Positions 9,267 to 19,393 of a DNA stretch of 64,000 nt are shown here, piece after piece. This DNA is from Ensifer sesbaniae (GTDB lineage: Bacteria > Pseudomonadota > Alphaproteobacteria > Rhizobiales > Rhizobiaceae), in assembly GCF_013283665.1 (NCBI RefSeq), contig NZ_JABEKU010000001.1, forward strand, positions 2,294,001-2,358,000, written 5' to 3'. Position numbers and translations under genes: made by a program. Positions within the stretch are counted from its first letter, which is position 1, and each line of letters begins with the position of its first letter. A model generated the notes under the pieces. That model saw nothing but the letters and a program-made list of their open reading frames with translations. It had not been told where the DNA came from and ran no database searches.

Positions 9267-9437
9267 ACCCCCCTCTGGCCTGCCGACCATCTCCCCCACA
9301 AGGGGGGAGATCGACCCGCGGCAAGCCAATCGCATTAATAGAGGGATCCGCGCTCAGCGTCCCTTGATGAGCAAGACGGTGCCACATCCAATCTCCCCCC
9401 TTGTGGGGGAGATGCCCGGCAGGGCAGAGGGGGGGGT
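9267..9437. repeat. R4 paired inverted repeat between fabF1XL and adh2
   Basis: Two inverted ~45-bp arms (about 9267-9311 and 9391-9437), each with CCCCCCTCTG..CTGCC and the palindrome ATCTCCCCC..GGGGGAGAT, enclose ~80 bp. The same arms occur twice inside cobN (25586-25808, 27479-27710). The element interrupts an otherwise tight operon. Confidence 0.85.
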
Positions 9438-9468
9438 AACGCCTAATGCGCCTTGTCCTCGTAAAGGC

Positions 9469-10752
<1,284 letters not shown>

Positions 10753-10764
10753 GGTCCGCTCCTG

Positions 10765-11967
10765 TTATTCCGCCGAAAGGACGGCGACGCCTTCGCCGCG
10801 CGAATGGCCGATGGTGGTGACCACGGCGCTCTTCGCCGCCGCCGTCATCGGCTTCTCGGCGCTGGCATCGAAGGCCGGCACCCTGGCGCCCTCGCCCAGC
10901 GACAAAGCCGCAAGCGCCAGGCCCAGCGGGAATTGCGCTTCGATGCTGTGGCCGACGAGGCCGCCATAGGCGCGCACCGGCGCCCCGGCCAACTTCGCCT
11001 CGAGGAACGCCTTCTCGCGCGCCACCAGATCATGGAAACCGGACGTACCGGAGAACACGACGGTCGATGTCGGGTCAAGTTTCTCCGCCGGCTTGGCGAG
11101 ATCAGCAAGCCGGGCTTCGAGCTTGCCGCTTTCACGCGAGCCGCGGTCGCCGCCGATCGCCTCGATCGTGGCATAGATGCGGGCGCCGCGGGCTTCGGCA
11201 TATTCACGCGATTCCAGCACCAGGAAGGCGCCGACCGAACCGAGGATCATGCCGCCGCCATTATCCTTGCTGCGCGACCAGATCGGGTGCCAGTCGCCGA
11301 GCGCATGGCCCTGGATGGCTTCGATCAGGAGAATGATGTCGAGACGTTCGGCCGAGAAGGCGCCGCCGACGAGCGTATGGCTCGACTGGCCGGCCTTGAT
11401 GCGGGCAAAGGCGGTTTCGATCGCCGAGATGCCGGCCGCTTCCTCGCCCATGAAGGTGCGCGACGAGCCGGTGACCTTGTGCACGATCGAAATGTTGCCG
11501 GCGAGCAGGTTGGAAAGCTGCGCCAGGAACAGCGTCGGGCGCAGTTCGGTGGTCAGCTTTTCGTTGAGGAGCTGTTCGCGATCGTTGCGCTTCAGCGCTT
11601 CGTCGACGATCAGCGAGTCGACGTTGATGTCGCGCTCGCCGCCGCCGGCAGCGACGATCATGTCCATGCTGCCGCAGGCTTCGAGATTGTCCTTGAGACC
11701 GGCATCATCGAGCGCCAGGCCGGCGGCGAAGACGCCGAGGCGCTGCCAGTTTTCCATCTGGCGCTGGTCGCCACGCTTGGCGATCTGCTGCGACCAGTCG
11801 ATTTCCGGCAGCGGATGCACCGGATAGGGACTGAACTTCTCGGTCTCGACGCGCACGGCCGGCGAAGCCTCGGCGCTCAAGAGGGCCAGATGCGGCTCGA
11901 CGCCGACGCCCTGGCTGGTGACGATGCCGACGCCGGTAATGACGACGTCGTTTGCGGATTTGGTCAT
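10765..11967 (-). CDS. fabF2XL: KS homologue lacking the catalytic cysteine, AcpXL cluster
   Basis: 400 residues with the thiolase fold throughout. Aligned by eye to its neighbour, the nucleophile motif TACASG becomes GEEAAG (Glu176 in place of Cys), and the first catalytic His (AHGTS) becomes Ser (FSGTS); the second (GLVGHS) remains. It therefore should not condense by the usual mechanism and may be the partner of FabF1XL, like chain-length factors of type II polyketide synthases (inference). It begins 1 base after the fabZXL stop. Confidence 0.85.
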   Translation of the reverse strand: MTKSANDVVITGVGIVTSQGVGVEPHLALLSAEASPAVRVETEKFSPYPVHPLPEIDWSQQIAKRGDQRQMENWQRLGVFAAGLALDDAGLKDNLEACGSMDMIVAAGGGERDINVDSLIVDEALKRNDREQLLNEKLTTELRPTLFLAQLSNLLAGNISIVHKVTGSSRTFMGEEAAGISAIETAFARIKAGQSSHTLVGGAFSAERLDIILLIEAIQGHALGDWHPIWSRSKDNGGGMILGSVGAFLVLESREYAEARGARIYATIEAIGGDRGSRESGKLEARLADLAKPAEKLDPTSTVVFSGTSGFHDLVAREKAFLEAKLAGAPVRAYGGLVGHSIEAQFPLGLALAALSLGEGARVPAFDASAEKPMTAAAKSAVVTTIGHSRGEGVAVLSAE

Positions 11968-11968
11968 C

Positions 11969-12454
11969 TTACTTCTCCGAACCGGCTGTCGCCGAAAGAG
12001 CCGCCATCAGGCCCAGTTCCTCGGCCCGCTTGCGAACGATATCGCCGAGCGGAACCTGATCGAACGGCATCGTCCTCAGTTTCAGCTGGGCGTCACAGAC
12101 CTTCTTGCCGGCCGAGGTGATCTTCGCCTTGGTAACGGCAAAGCCCGAACCTTCATGCTCGAGGAAGGCTTCGATCTCGAGTTCGGCCGAGGGCTCGACG
12201 AAGGTGCGCATCTTGGCGCCGTCGACCGACATCAGGAAGGGCATGGCCGCAAAATTGGTGGCGGCCAGCACCAGGAAGCCGGAGGCCTGCGCCATGGTCT
12301 CGATCAGGAGTACGCCCGGCACCAGCGGGTAGCCTGGAAAATGGCCTTCGAACACCGGGCTCTTCTCGGGAACGACGGACCGCGCCGTCAGCCGGCCAGC
12401 CGAAAGATCGACCGTTTCGACACGATCGATCATCTGGAAGTATTCAAGGAGCAT
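11969..12454 (-). CDS. fabZXL: 3-hydroxyacyl-AcpXL dehydratase, FabZ-like
   Basis: 161 residues of hot-dog fold. Catalytic residues of the FabZ family are in place: His38 (EGHFPGYP) and Glu52 (LLIETMAQAS). It dehydrates beta-hydroxyacyl intermediates during very-long-chain synthesis. It lies between acpXL (115-bp gap) and fabF2XL. Confidence 0.9.
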   Translation of the reverse strand: MLLEYFQMIDRVETVDLSAGRLTARSVVPEKSPVFEGHFPGYPLVPGVLLIETMAQASGFLVLAATNFAAMPFLMSVDGAKMRTFVEPSAELEIEAFLEHEGSGFAVTKAKITSAGKKVCDAQLKLRTMPFDQVPLGDIVRKRAEELGLMAALSATAGSEK

Positions 12455-12584
12455 TGAGGCTCACCCTGTTCGTTTTCGGGCCGTTCGTTTCGGGCTCAAG
12501 TAAAAACGCCAATGCCGCCTGTCAAGCGCGAGGCGCGACGGGCGGCATTGGAATTGGTGCGGCAAGGCTTGGGCGAAAGCCCGA

Positions 12585-12863
12585 TCAGCCCTTGGCAGCC
12601 CGCAGTTCGTCGATCTTGGCGCAGAGGTTCTTCAGAACGAAATACTCTTCGGTCGAGACCTTGCCTTCGTTGACCTCCTGCGTCCACTGCTCGAGCGGGA
12701 TCTTGATGCCGAATTCCTTGTCGATCGCAAAGACGATGTCGAGGAAATCCAGGCTGTCGATGCCGAGATCGTCGATCGTGTGGCTTTCGGGCGTGATCGT
12801 CTCGCGATCGATCTCGCTCGTCTCCGCAATGATGTCGGCAACCTTGTCGAATGTAGCTGTCAC
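12585..12863 (-). CDS. acpXL: Specialised acyl carrier protein AcpXL
   Basis: 92 residues from the GTG at 12863. The phosphopantetheine serine is Ser37 in DLGIDSLDF. An ATG lies two codons upstream (12869) but directly abuts AGAGGT, leaving no spacer; AGAGG is 7 bases from the GTG, so the GTG is preferred. It carries the 27-hydroxyoctacosanoic-type chain of lipid A in Rhizobiales. First gene of its operon. Confidence 0.93.
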   Translation of the reverse strand: MTATFDKVADIIAETSEIDRETITPESHTIDDLGIDSLDFLDIVFAIDKEFGIKIPLEQWTQEVNEGKVSTEEYFVLKNLCAKIDELRAAKG

Positions 12864-12984
12864 GCGCATACCTCTAGTAACTTAAGTCGAGTCTCGGCGA
12901 TCCTATAGGTAAATGCGCCGCAAAAGCCAATGGCCTTGATTGCAACCGTTGGCGAATTGAAAACCGGTGTTGCAGGCTTACGCC

Positions 12985-14334
12985 TCAAACGGCGACCGAA
13001 TGCCGACCGCGACCATTGCCGAGATAGGCGTCGAAGTTCGCCGCCACCGATCGCGCAAAGGGCCGTCCGCGTTCGGTCAGGCGGAAGACACCGTTTTCGA
13101 TCGTCGTCAGCCCGTCGGCGTCGCGCGCCCGGAAAAGCCGCGCCTCCTCGACCACCGCGGCGGCCAGCCCCGGAAATGCCCGTTCGACCCCGTCAAAGGA
13201 GAAGGCGAAACGGCACATGATGTCGGCGATCACTTTTGCTCTCAACCGGTCGTCCGGCGTGAAGCGGTAGCCGCGAACTGCCGCCATGCCTGCCTGCTCC
13301 ACATGACGCAGATATTCGCCGGTTGCCGGCATGTTCTGGACATAACCCTGACGGAACTGGCCGATCGCCGAGGCACCGAGGCCAATGAGCGTTTCCGCCT
13401 CATCGTCCGTATAGCCTTGGAAATTGCGGCGGAGGCGCCCTTCCCGATTGGCGCGCGCTAGGCTGTCTTCGGGCTTTGCGAAATGGTCGATGCCGATCGC
13501 CTCGTAGCCGGCCGACAGCAGCATTTCCGCCGCCCGGCTCATCTGGGCGAAGCGCTCGACCACGCCGGGCAGGCTCTCGTCCGGGATCATCTTCTGGTGC
13601 GTTTTCATCCAGGGCACATGCGCGTAACCGAAGAGCGCGACGCGATCGGGCGCGAGCGTCAGCACCGCCGCCATCGTCCGCTCCAGTGACGAAAGGCTCT
13701 GATACGGAAGCCCGTAAAGGACGTCGCAATTGACCGAACGGACACCCCGCGCCCGCGATGCCTCGATCGCATCGCGGGTCTGCTCATAGGTCTGGATGCG
13801 GTTGATCGCCTTCTGCACCACCGGGTCGAAATCCTGGATGCCGAAGCTCGCCCGTGTCATCCCGATCGCCGCCAGCGCATCGTGACGCGCCTCGTCGAGG
13901 TCGTTCGGATCCATCTCGACGCTGATCTCGCAATCCGGCGCGAAGGTGAAATGATCGGTGAAGCTGCGCTTGAGCGCGATCATGTCCTCCGGCCGGACGA
14001 GAGTCGGCGAACCGCCGCCGAAATGCAGCGCCGTTACCCTGGCTTCGCGGTTCACCCGCCCGCCGACCGATGCAACCTCGCGATGCAGGCCCTGCAAATA
14101 GGTTGCGACGGGATCGTAGCGCAGCGTCTGCTTGGTGTGGCAGGCACAGAACCAACAGAGCCGGTCGCAATAGGGCACATGGGCATAAAGCGAAATCGCC
14201 TCGCCCGGGCCGATCTGATCGAGCCAGCTTTCATAATCCGCAAGGCCCACCGCCTCGGAAAAATGCGGGGCGGTCGGGTAACTGGTGTAGCGCGGCACCG
14301 GGCCCGCATATTTGAGGATAAGCGCGTCTTCCAT
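12985..14334 (-). CDS. hemN: Oxygen-independent coproporphyrinogen III oxidase
   Basis: 449 residues from the ATG at 14334, chosen because GGAG lies 6 bases upstream; the ATG at 14352 has no ribosome site. Radical-SAM cluster motif C-x3-C-x2-C at Cys56, Cys60, Cys63 with a further Cys65 (CDRLCWFCAC), and a GGGSPT glycine motif. It decarboxylates coproporphyrinogen III to protoporphyrinogen IX in low oxygen. An FNR box lies 53-66 bp upstream, so FnrN control is likely; the same pathway supplies heme to cbb3. Confidence 0.94.
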   Translation of the reverse strand: MEDALILKYAGPVPRYTSYPTAPHFSEAVGLADYESWLDQIGPGEAISLYAHVPYCDRLCWFCACHTKQTLRYDPVATYLQGLHREVASVGGRVNREARVTALHFGGGSPTLVRPEDMIALKRSFTDHFTFAPDCEISVEMDPNDLDEARHDALAAIGMTRASFGIQDFDPVVQKAINRIQTYEQTRDAIEASRARGVRSVNCDVLYGLPYQSLSSLERTMAAVLTLAPDRVALFGYAHVPWMKTHQKMIPDESLPGVVERFAQMSRAAEMLLSAGYEAIGIDHFAKPEDSLARANREGRLRRNFQGYTDDEAETLIGLGASAIGQFRQGYVQNMPATGEYLRHVEQAGMAAVRGYRFTPDDRLRAKVIADIMCRFAFSFDGVERAFPGLAAAVVEEARLFRARDADGLTTIENGVFRLTERGRPFARSVAANFDAYLGNGRGRHSVAV

Positions 14335-14386
14335 CGGTCTCTCCGCTGTCATGACGATGGCATAGGGCGGATACGCGAAGACGCCT

Positions 14387-14400
14387 TTGATTTTGATCAA
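14387..14400. promoter_or_regulatory. FNR box upstream of hemN
   Basis: TTGATTTTGATCAA is a perfect TTGAT-N4-ATCAA site about 60 bp from the hemN ATG, between hemN and the divergent fnrN gene. It could also influence fnrN, whose start is about 160 bp away. Confidence 0.9.
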
Positions 14401-14561
14401 GTCGCCGAATTAACACGTTAAAATTGACAATACGCAAGTCAGCATGAGACATTGTTTCGCGCTTTCGGAATTGGCACCTGTCAACTCTTGATTTAACGAC
14501 CTGCATCCTCTTTGGTCCATTCCAGAGAGCAACGACATGCAGGTAGAAAGAATTGCAGATC

Positions 14562-15290
14562 GTGAACGAACATCGCCGCAAGGATATCCATAACTCGGAC
14601 ATTCCGACCGTCTGCGTGGCCTGCGAGGCGCGTCACGGCGGCGTTTGCGGAACGCTCACCCCGGACCAGTTGCTCGACCTCAGCCGCCACTCGACCCGCC
14701 GCAGCATCGAGCCCGGCCGCGAAGTCGTCGGCCAGGGCGAAACGACCGACAGCTATGCCAACATCATCAGCGGCGTCGTCAAGCTCAGCAAGGTTCTGGC
14801 CGATGGCCGGCAGCAGATCGTCGGCCTGCAGTTTGCGCCCGACTTCATGGGCCGCCCCTTCACCCGCGAAAGCGCCCTGACGGCGGAAGCGGCCGTCGAC
14901 ACCGACATCTGTTGCTTCCCGCGCACCGTCATCGAGCGGCTCGTTTCCGAGGCGCCGGGTCTCGAACACCGGCTGCACGAGCAGGCGCTGAAGGAACTCG
15001 ACGAGGCGCGCGACTGGATGCTGACGCTCGGGCGCAAGACCGCCCAGGAGAAGGTGGCGAGCTTCCTCTATATCATCGCCACCCATATCGATCCGGAACA
15101 GGGAGCCGCGAAGGAATTCGACCTGCCGCTCTCCCGCTCCGACATCGCCGACTATCTGGGCCTGACGATCGAAACCGTCAGCCGGCAGATCACCAAGCTG
15201 CGCAAGGACAACGTCATCCGCATCGAAAACAGCCGCCACGTCACCGTGCCGAGCCTCGACCGGCTGATGGATGTAGCCGGCATCGACTGA
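14562..15290 (+). CDS. fnrN: FnrN-type oxygen-sensing Crp/Fnr regulator
   Basis: About 242 residues from the GTG at 14562; a TTG at 14553 is an alternative and no in-frame ATG exists. N-terminal cysteines Cys18, Cys21, Cys29 (C-x2-C-x7-C) plus an internal CC near residue 114 fit a 4Fe-4S oxygen sensor. A cNMP-binding-like barrel and a C-terminal HTH follow (SRSDIADYLGLTIETVSRQI) with the E-x2-SR recognition residues of FNR. It should act on the FNR boxes at 5334 and 14387. Divergent from hemN. Confidence 0.92.
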   Translation: MNEHRRKDIHNSDIPTVCVACEARHGGVCGTLTPDQLLDLSRHSTRRSIEPGREVVGQGETTDSYANIISGVVKLSKVLADGRQQIVGLQFAPDFMGRPFTRESALTAEAAVDTDICCFPRTVIERLVSEAPGLEHRLHEQALKELDEARDWMLTLGRKTAQEKVASFLYIIATHIDPEQGAAKEFDLPLSRSDIADYLGLTIETVSRQITKLRKDNVIRIENSRHVTVPSLDRLMDVAGID

Positions 15291-15345
15291 TGCGGCGCTC
15301 GGCGTCGTTGCGACGCTGCTCCTCATGTCTTTTTGAGCGGGATTG

Positions 15346-15495
15346 CCCCTCACCCTAACCCTCTCCCCGCAGGCGGGGAGAGGGAACGAGCTCGCTGTTG
15401 GCCTCACCTTCTCCACAGTAGCGTGGTGCAAGGCGGCGCCATGCGTCCCTTCTCCCCGCCTGCGGGGAGAAGGTGGCGGCAGCCGGATGAGGGGC
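15346..15495. repeat. R3 paired palindromic repeat
   Basis: Inverted arms with CTCTCCCCGCAGGCGGGGAGAG (15360-15381 region) and TTCTCCCCGCCTGCGGGGAGAAGG (about 15452-15475), ending in CCCCTCA/TGAGGGGC, between the convergent fnrN and L,D-transpeptidase genes. Confidence 0.8.
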
Positions 15496-15538
15496 AAATC
15501 CCGTCAGCGAACTGGACGAGACAGCATGGGCAGCGCCG

Positions 15539-15967
15539 TCAGCGCGTGATGACGATACGCGTATTCGCCAACCCATGCTGGCGCGTCAGGGCGAAAAACT
15601 CGGCAGCATTGTTCGGATGCAGCCGCACGCAGCCATGCGACGCCGGGCGGCCGAGCCGCTTGATGTCGTAGGTGGCATGGACCGCATACCCCCCTTTGAA
15701 GAACACCGCATAGGGCATGGGCGCATCGTCGTATTTGCTCGAGCGATGGTAACGCGAGAGCCATTTTGCCTTCCAGCTGCCGCGCGGCGTGACATAGCCC
15801 TTGCGGGCGGTCGAGACCTTCCAGCGATACATGACGATGCCGTATTGCCTGACGACCATGGTCTGCGAGGACAGGCTGATGTCGGCAATGAGATTGGCGG
15901 CGTTCAGGGGCTGAACGGGAAACTGCATCAGAACGGCGACGAGCACGGTCAATAATGCATTCCGCAT
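15539..15967 (-). CDS. L,D-transpeptidase (YkuD domain) family protein
   Basis: 142 residues from the ATG at 15967, preceded by GGAGAGAGAAGC. N-terminal signal peptide (about 1-23). YkuD catalytic motif with His97, His111 and nucleophile Cys113 (SHGCVRLHPNNA). It acts in the periplasm on peptidoglycan cross-links or on attachment of proteins to it. Short for the family but the domain is complete. Confidence 0.88.
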   Translation of the reverse strand: MRNALLTVLVAVLMQFPVQPLNAANLIADISLSSQTMVVRQYGIVMYRWKVSTARKGYVTPRGSWKAKWLSRYHRSSKYDDAPMPYAVFFKGGYAVHATYDIKRLGRPASHGCVRLHPNNAAEFFALTRQHGLANTRIVITR

Positions 15968-16091
15968 GCTTCTCTCTCCGGGATGACGAACGCTAACCGG
16001 CGGAACCAGACGTCCGAAGAGAATAACCGGCCGAGTATCAAACAATCCTAACGCGGAACTCGTTTTCGCGGGACGGGTTCCGCCGAAACGA

Positions 16092-17063
16092 TCAAATCAT
16101 CGCGACGGCCAGGACGACAACAGTCATCACCGTGCAGGCGCCATCGAATACGGCGATGCCGGCATCGATATCTTCGCTTCGCGCGACAGCGCGACCCGGA
16201 CCGTTGATCATCGGCTCGCTGACCTTGACGCCGCCATAGATACGCGGGCCGGCAAGCTGCAGATCGAGCGCGCCGGCCATCGCCGCTTCCGGCCAGCCGG
16301 AATTCGGCGAGCGGTGCAGGCCGTGGTCGCGAAGGGCTACAACGAGCGCATCCTTGGCGGCGCGCGCGCCACGGTGGATCAGCGCGCCGGCGGCGATCAG
16401 CAGGACCGAGAGCCTTGCTGCCGGCAGGTTGGCGAGATCGTCGAGCCGCGCCGAAGCCCAGCCGAAGTGCAGATATCTCGGCGATTTGTGGCCGATCATA
16501 GAATCGGCCGTGTTCAGCATCTTGTAGGCGATGAGACCGGGCAATCCGGCGACCGCATACCAGAAGGCGGGCGCCACCACACCGTCGGAGAAGTTCTCGG
16601 CGAGGCTTTCGATCGCCGCGCGGCAGACCGCCGGCTCGTCCAGTGTCTTCGGATCGCGGCCGACGATCATCGAAACGGCACTCCGCCCGCCTTCGAGCCC
16701 GCCTTGCCGCAAGCCCTCGGCGACGCGGCGGACATGATCGGCCAGGCTCTTCTGCGCCAGAAAGACGGCGACCAGCATCGCCTCCAGCAGGAAACCGAAC
16801 GGGCCGAAGGCGGCGAACAGGCGGTGCAGCAGATGGCCGAGCCAGGCGCTGACCGCGAGCAGCAGCACGATCGTGACGACGCCGCGAAACTTGCGCGCGC
16901 CGTCCGCCAGATCCTCGCGGTTCAGCCTATCATCGAAGAAGGCGATCGCCTTGCCGAAGAAGACGACGGGATGTGGCAGGCGCGCCCACAGCCAGTCCGG
17001 ATCGCCGACGAGCCGGTCGATCACCAGCGCCAGCGCGAGCACGAGAAGGATGGTGCTGGACAT
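16092..17063 (-). CDS. cobD: Adenosylcobinamide-phosphate synthase CobD (CbiB)
   Basis: 323 residues, polytopic membrane protein with the family's opening VIDRLVGDPDWLWARLPHPV and the central LAENFSDGVVAPAFWY. It joins the aminopropanol (phosphate) arm to adenosylcobyric acid. Its ATG directly abuts the cobC stop. Last gene of cobE-A-B-C-D. Confidence 0.95.
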   Translation of the reverse strand: MSSTILLVLALALVIDRLVGDPDWLWARLPHPVVFFGKAIAFFDDRLNREDLADGARKFRGVVTIVLLLAVSAWLGHLLHRLFAAFGPFGFLLEAMLVAVFLAQKSLADHVRRVAEGLRQGGLEGGRSAVSMIVGRDPKTLDEPAVCRAAIESLAENFSDGVVAPAFWYAVAGLPGLIAYKMLNTADSMIGHKSPRYLHFGWASARLDDLANLPAARLSVLLIAAGALIHRGARAAKDALVVALRDHGLHRSPNSGWPEAAMAGALDLQLAGPRIYGGVKVSEPMINGPGRAVARSEDIDAGIAVFDGACTVMTVVVLAVAMI

Positions 17064-18095
17064 TCAGAGTTCCATCCGGGCAAGCGCATCCGCCAGCCGC
17101 CGGTCACCCGCCATATCCGGCGCAAGACCGATCCTGAGCCAGGTTGGCGCATAGTCGAACTTGCGGGTCAGAATATGTGCTCCGCAGAGCCGCTCGTGCA
17201 GCAGAGCCGCCCTCGGGTGCTCAACCAGCACGAAAAGCCCGGTGCCGCCGATCCGCTTGAGCCCTGCCCCATCCAGGGCCGCATCGAGGCCGGCGCGCCG
17301 CTCGCGAATGCCGGCCGCAATCGCTGTCGTATCGCCCTGCATCAGCGCGCGGGAAATGATCAGCGCCGGACCGGACACGGCCCAGGGGCCGAGCCAATCG
17401 CCAAACGCAGCAAGGACCGGCTCGCTGCCGATGACGAAACCAAGGCGTAAACCGGCAAGCCCGAAGAACTTGCCAAAGGAGCGGAAGACGATGAGGTTGC
17501 CCTCACCGCGCACATGGTCGGCGACGCTCAGGTCCGGCTCCAGATCGCCGAAGGCCTCGTCGACCAGCAGCAGTCCGCCGCTCGCGCGCTGCCGCGCGGC
17601 CAGTTCCAGGAGATCAGCTGGGACGAAGGCACGGCCGGTCGGATTGTTGGGGTTCACCACGATGACCAGGCCATGCTCGGCGCCGAGGGCATCGGCATTG
17701 TCGACGCGATCGACGGCAAAGCCGGACGCCGACAGCACGCGGGCATATTCGCCATAGGTCGGCCCGAAGATCGCGACGCGGCTGTTTGCCGGCGTCTTCC
17801 CGTTTTCATGCAGGAGACGCGGCAAAAGCTGGATCACCGACTGCGTGCCGGGCACGGGCAACGGCAGCACGCCATTGGTGCGGTAATATTCCTGGGCCGC
17901 CAGCCGCGCCGCATCGACCGTCTGCCGGTCGGGCAGCCGATGCCAGGCGCGCTCGGGTACCTCGGGCAAGGCAACGGGGCATGGATTGATGCCGGTCGAA
18001 AGATCGAGCCAGTCCTCGAGCCGGCCGCCGAAGCGCGCTGCGGCTTCGGTGATGCCGCCGCCGTGAACGATCGGTGCGCTCATTCCGGCGCTCAT
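17064..18095 (-). CDS. cobC: Threonine-phosphate decarboxylase-type PLP enzyme CobC
   Basis: 343 residues, fold-type I aminotransferase family. PLP lysine is Lys209 (RSFGKFFGLAGLRLG), with NPNNPTGR and LVDEAFGDL motifs. It makes the (R)-1-amino-2-propanol phosphate linker. The ATG at 18095 overlaps the cobB stop by ATGA; a second ATG lies 4 codons on. Confidence 0.93.
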   Translation of the reverse strand: MSAGMSAPIVHGGGITEAAARFGGRLEDWLDLSTGINPCPVALPEVPERAWHRLPDRQTVDAARLAAQEYYRTNGVLPLPVPGTQSVIQLLPRLLHENGKTPANSRVAIFGPTYGEYARVLSASGFAVDRVDNADALGAEHGLVIVVNPNNPTGRAFVPADLLELAARQRASGGLLLVDEAFGDLEPDLSVADHVRGEGNLIVFRSFGKFFGLAGLRLGFVIGSEPVLAAFGDWLGPWAVSGPALIISRALMQGDTTAIAAGIRERRAGLDAALDGAGLKRIGGTGLFVLVEHPRAALLHERLCGAHILTRKFDYAPTWLRIGLAPDMAGDRRLADALARMEL

Positions 18096-19393
18096 GGCGC
18101 ACCCGCGATATCGATGAGGTGCATGAAGGACCCGGCGACGTTGCCGCGTTTCAGGCCGGCATGGCCGAGATCGTCGCCGGCCGCGTCGCTCACCGAAAAC
18201 AGCCGGTCGGCAGCACCTTCGGCGACGATGGTCGCATAGTGGAATTCGTGCGCCGTCATGGGTCCATCGAAGAAGGCGTTGTCGACAGGCACGACCCGGC
18301 GATAGCCGAGGTGCCGCCTGCGCTCGGCAAAACTGGTTACCAGCGGCAGCAGGGCGAGCATGTCGTAGCGTACGCCATCGGCGGCGACAAGCCCTTCGCC
18401 GAGCACCATATAGCCTCCGCATTCGCCGAAGATCCGGGCTCCTCGCCCGGTAGCGGAATGCATGCCGGAACGGAAGGTTGAAGCTGCACTTAACTGCCCC
18501 GCATGCAGCTCCGGATAGCCGCCCGGCAGATAGACGGCGTCGGCGGCCGGAGCCGGCGCTTCGTCGGCCAAAGGCGAGAAGAACGAGATTTCGGCGCCGG
18601 CGCTCCGCCAGTCGAACAGCAGGTGCTCGTAGCAGAAGGCAAAGGCGATATCGCGCGCCACGGCGATGCGCTGACCGAGCGGGCGAAGCCGCTCGATATT
18701 CGCGGCCGATCCACGTGGAGAGATCGCTGCAGCGCGGCTGATGGCATCGAGGTCGCATGCCGCCTCGACCCGCGCTGCGGCGGCCTCGATGAAGCCTTCG
18801 AGCGCGCCATGCTCGCCCGCCTGCACGAGGCCGAGATGACGCTCCGGCAGCTTGAGCGCATTGTCCTGCCTGAGCACGCCGAACACGGGCATTCGCACCC
18901 GCTCCAGGGCATCGCAGAGCATCTTCTCGTGCCGATCGCTGCCGACCTTGTTGAGGATGACGCCAACCACCCTGATATCGCTGCGGTGATCCGCGTAGCC
19001 GCGCACGAGTGCGGCGACCGAATGCGACATGCGGGCGCAATCGACAACGAGAATGACGGCAAGATTGAGCGTCGCCGCGAGATCCGCAGGCGTTCCCGAG
19101 CCGTCAGCGGCACCGTCATGCAGACCCATCATCGCCTCGACGATCAGCGTGCGGCCGCCCGCGGCCGCCTGTGAGGCATTGGCAAGCAGCAGTTCCGGGC
19201 GCATCGCCCAGGGATCGTAGTTGAAACAGGGTTCGCCCGTTGCCGCCGCATGGAAGGCGGGATCGATATAGTCGGGACCGGCCTTGCCCGGCGCGATCGC
19301 GACACCGCGCTTCTTCAGCGCGCGCATCAGCCCAAGCGTTACCGTCGTCTTGCCCGAGCCTGACGAGGGTGCTGCGATCAGCAGCCCGCTCAT
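18092..19393 (-). CDS. cobB: Hydrogenobyrinic/cobyrinic acid a,c-diamide synthase
   Basis: 433 residues: N-terminal ATPase with P-loop SSGSGKTT (about residues 10-17) and a C-terminal class I glutamine amidotransferase with the nucleophile elbow GECGGYMVLGEGL. It amidates the a and c side chains. Start overlaps the cobA stop by ATGA. Confidence 0.95.
   Translation of the reverse strand: MSGLLIAAPSSGSGKTTVTLGLMRALKKRGVAIAPGKAGPDYIDPAFHAAATGEPCFNYDPWAMRPELLLANASQAAAGGRTLIVEAMMGLHDGAADGSGTPADLAATLNLAVILVVDCARMSHSVAALVRGYADHRSDIRVVGVILNKVGSDRHEKMLCDALERVRMPVFGVLRQDNALKLPERHLGLVQAGEHGALEGFIEAAAARVEAACDLDAISRAAAISPRGSAANIERLRPLGQRIAVARDIAFAFCYEHLLFDWRSAGAEISFFSPLADEAPAPAADAVYLPGGYPELHAGQLSAASTFRSGMHSATGRGARIFGECGGYMVLGEGLVAADGVRYDMLALLPLVTSFAERRRHLGYRRVVPVDNAFFDGPMTAHEFHYATIVAEGAADRLFSVSDAAGDDLGHAGLKRGNVAGSFMHLIDIAGAP

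Noticed and set aside
9267-9437. R4 as an insertion sequence
   Set aside because: Only ~170-230 bp with no transposase; a non-autonomous palindromic or MITE-like element is the better description.
12861-12869. acpXL start at the ATG 12869
   Set aside because: The ribosome site AGAGG directly abuts that ATG; the GTG two codons later has a correct 7-base spacer.
14388-14400. hemN start at 14400
   Set aside because: That codon lies inside the FNR box; the ATG at 14334 has a proper ribosome site and gives the usual length.
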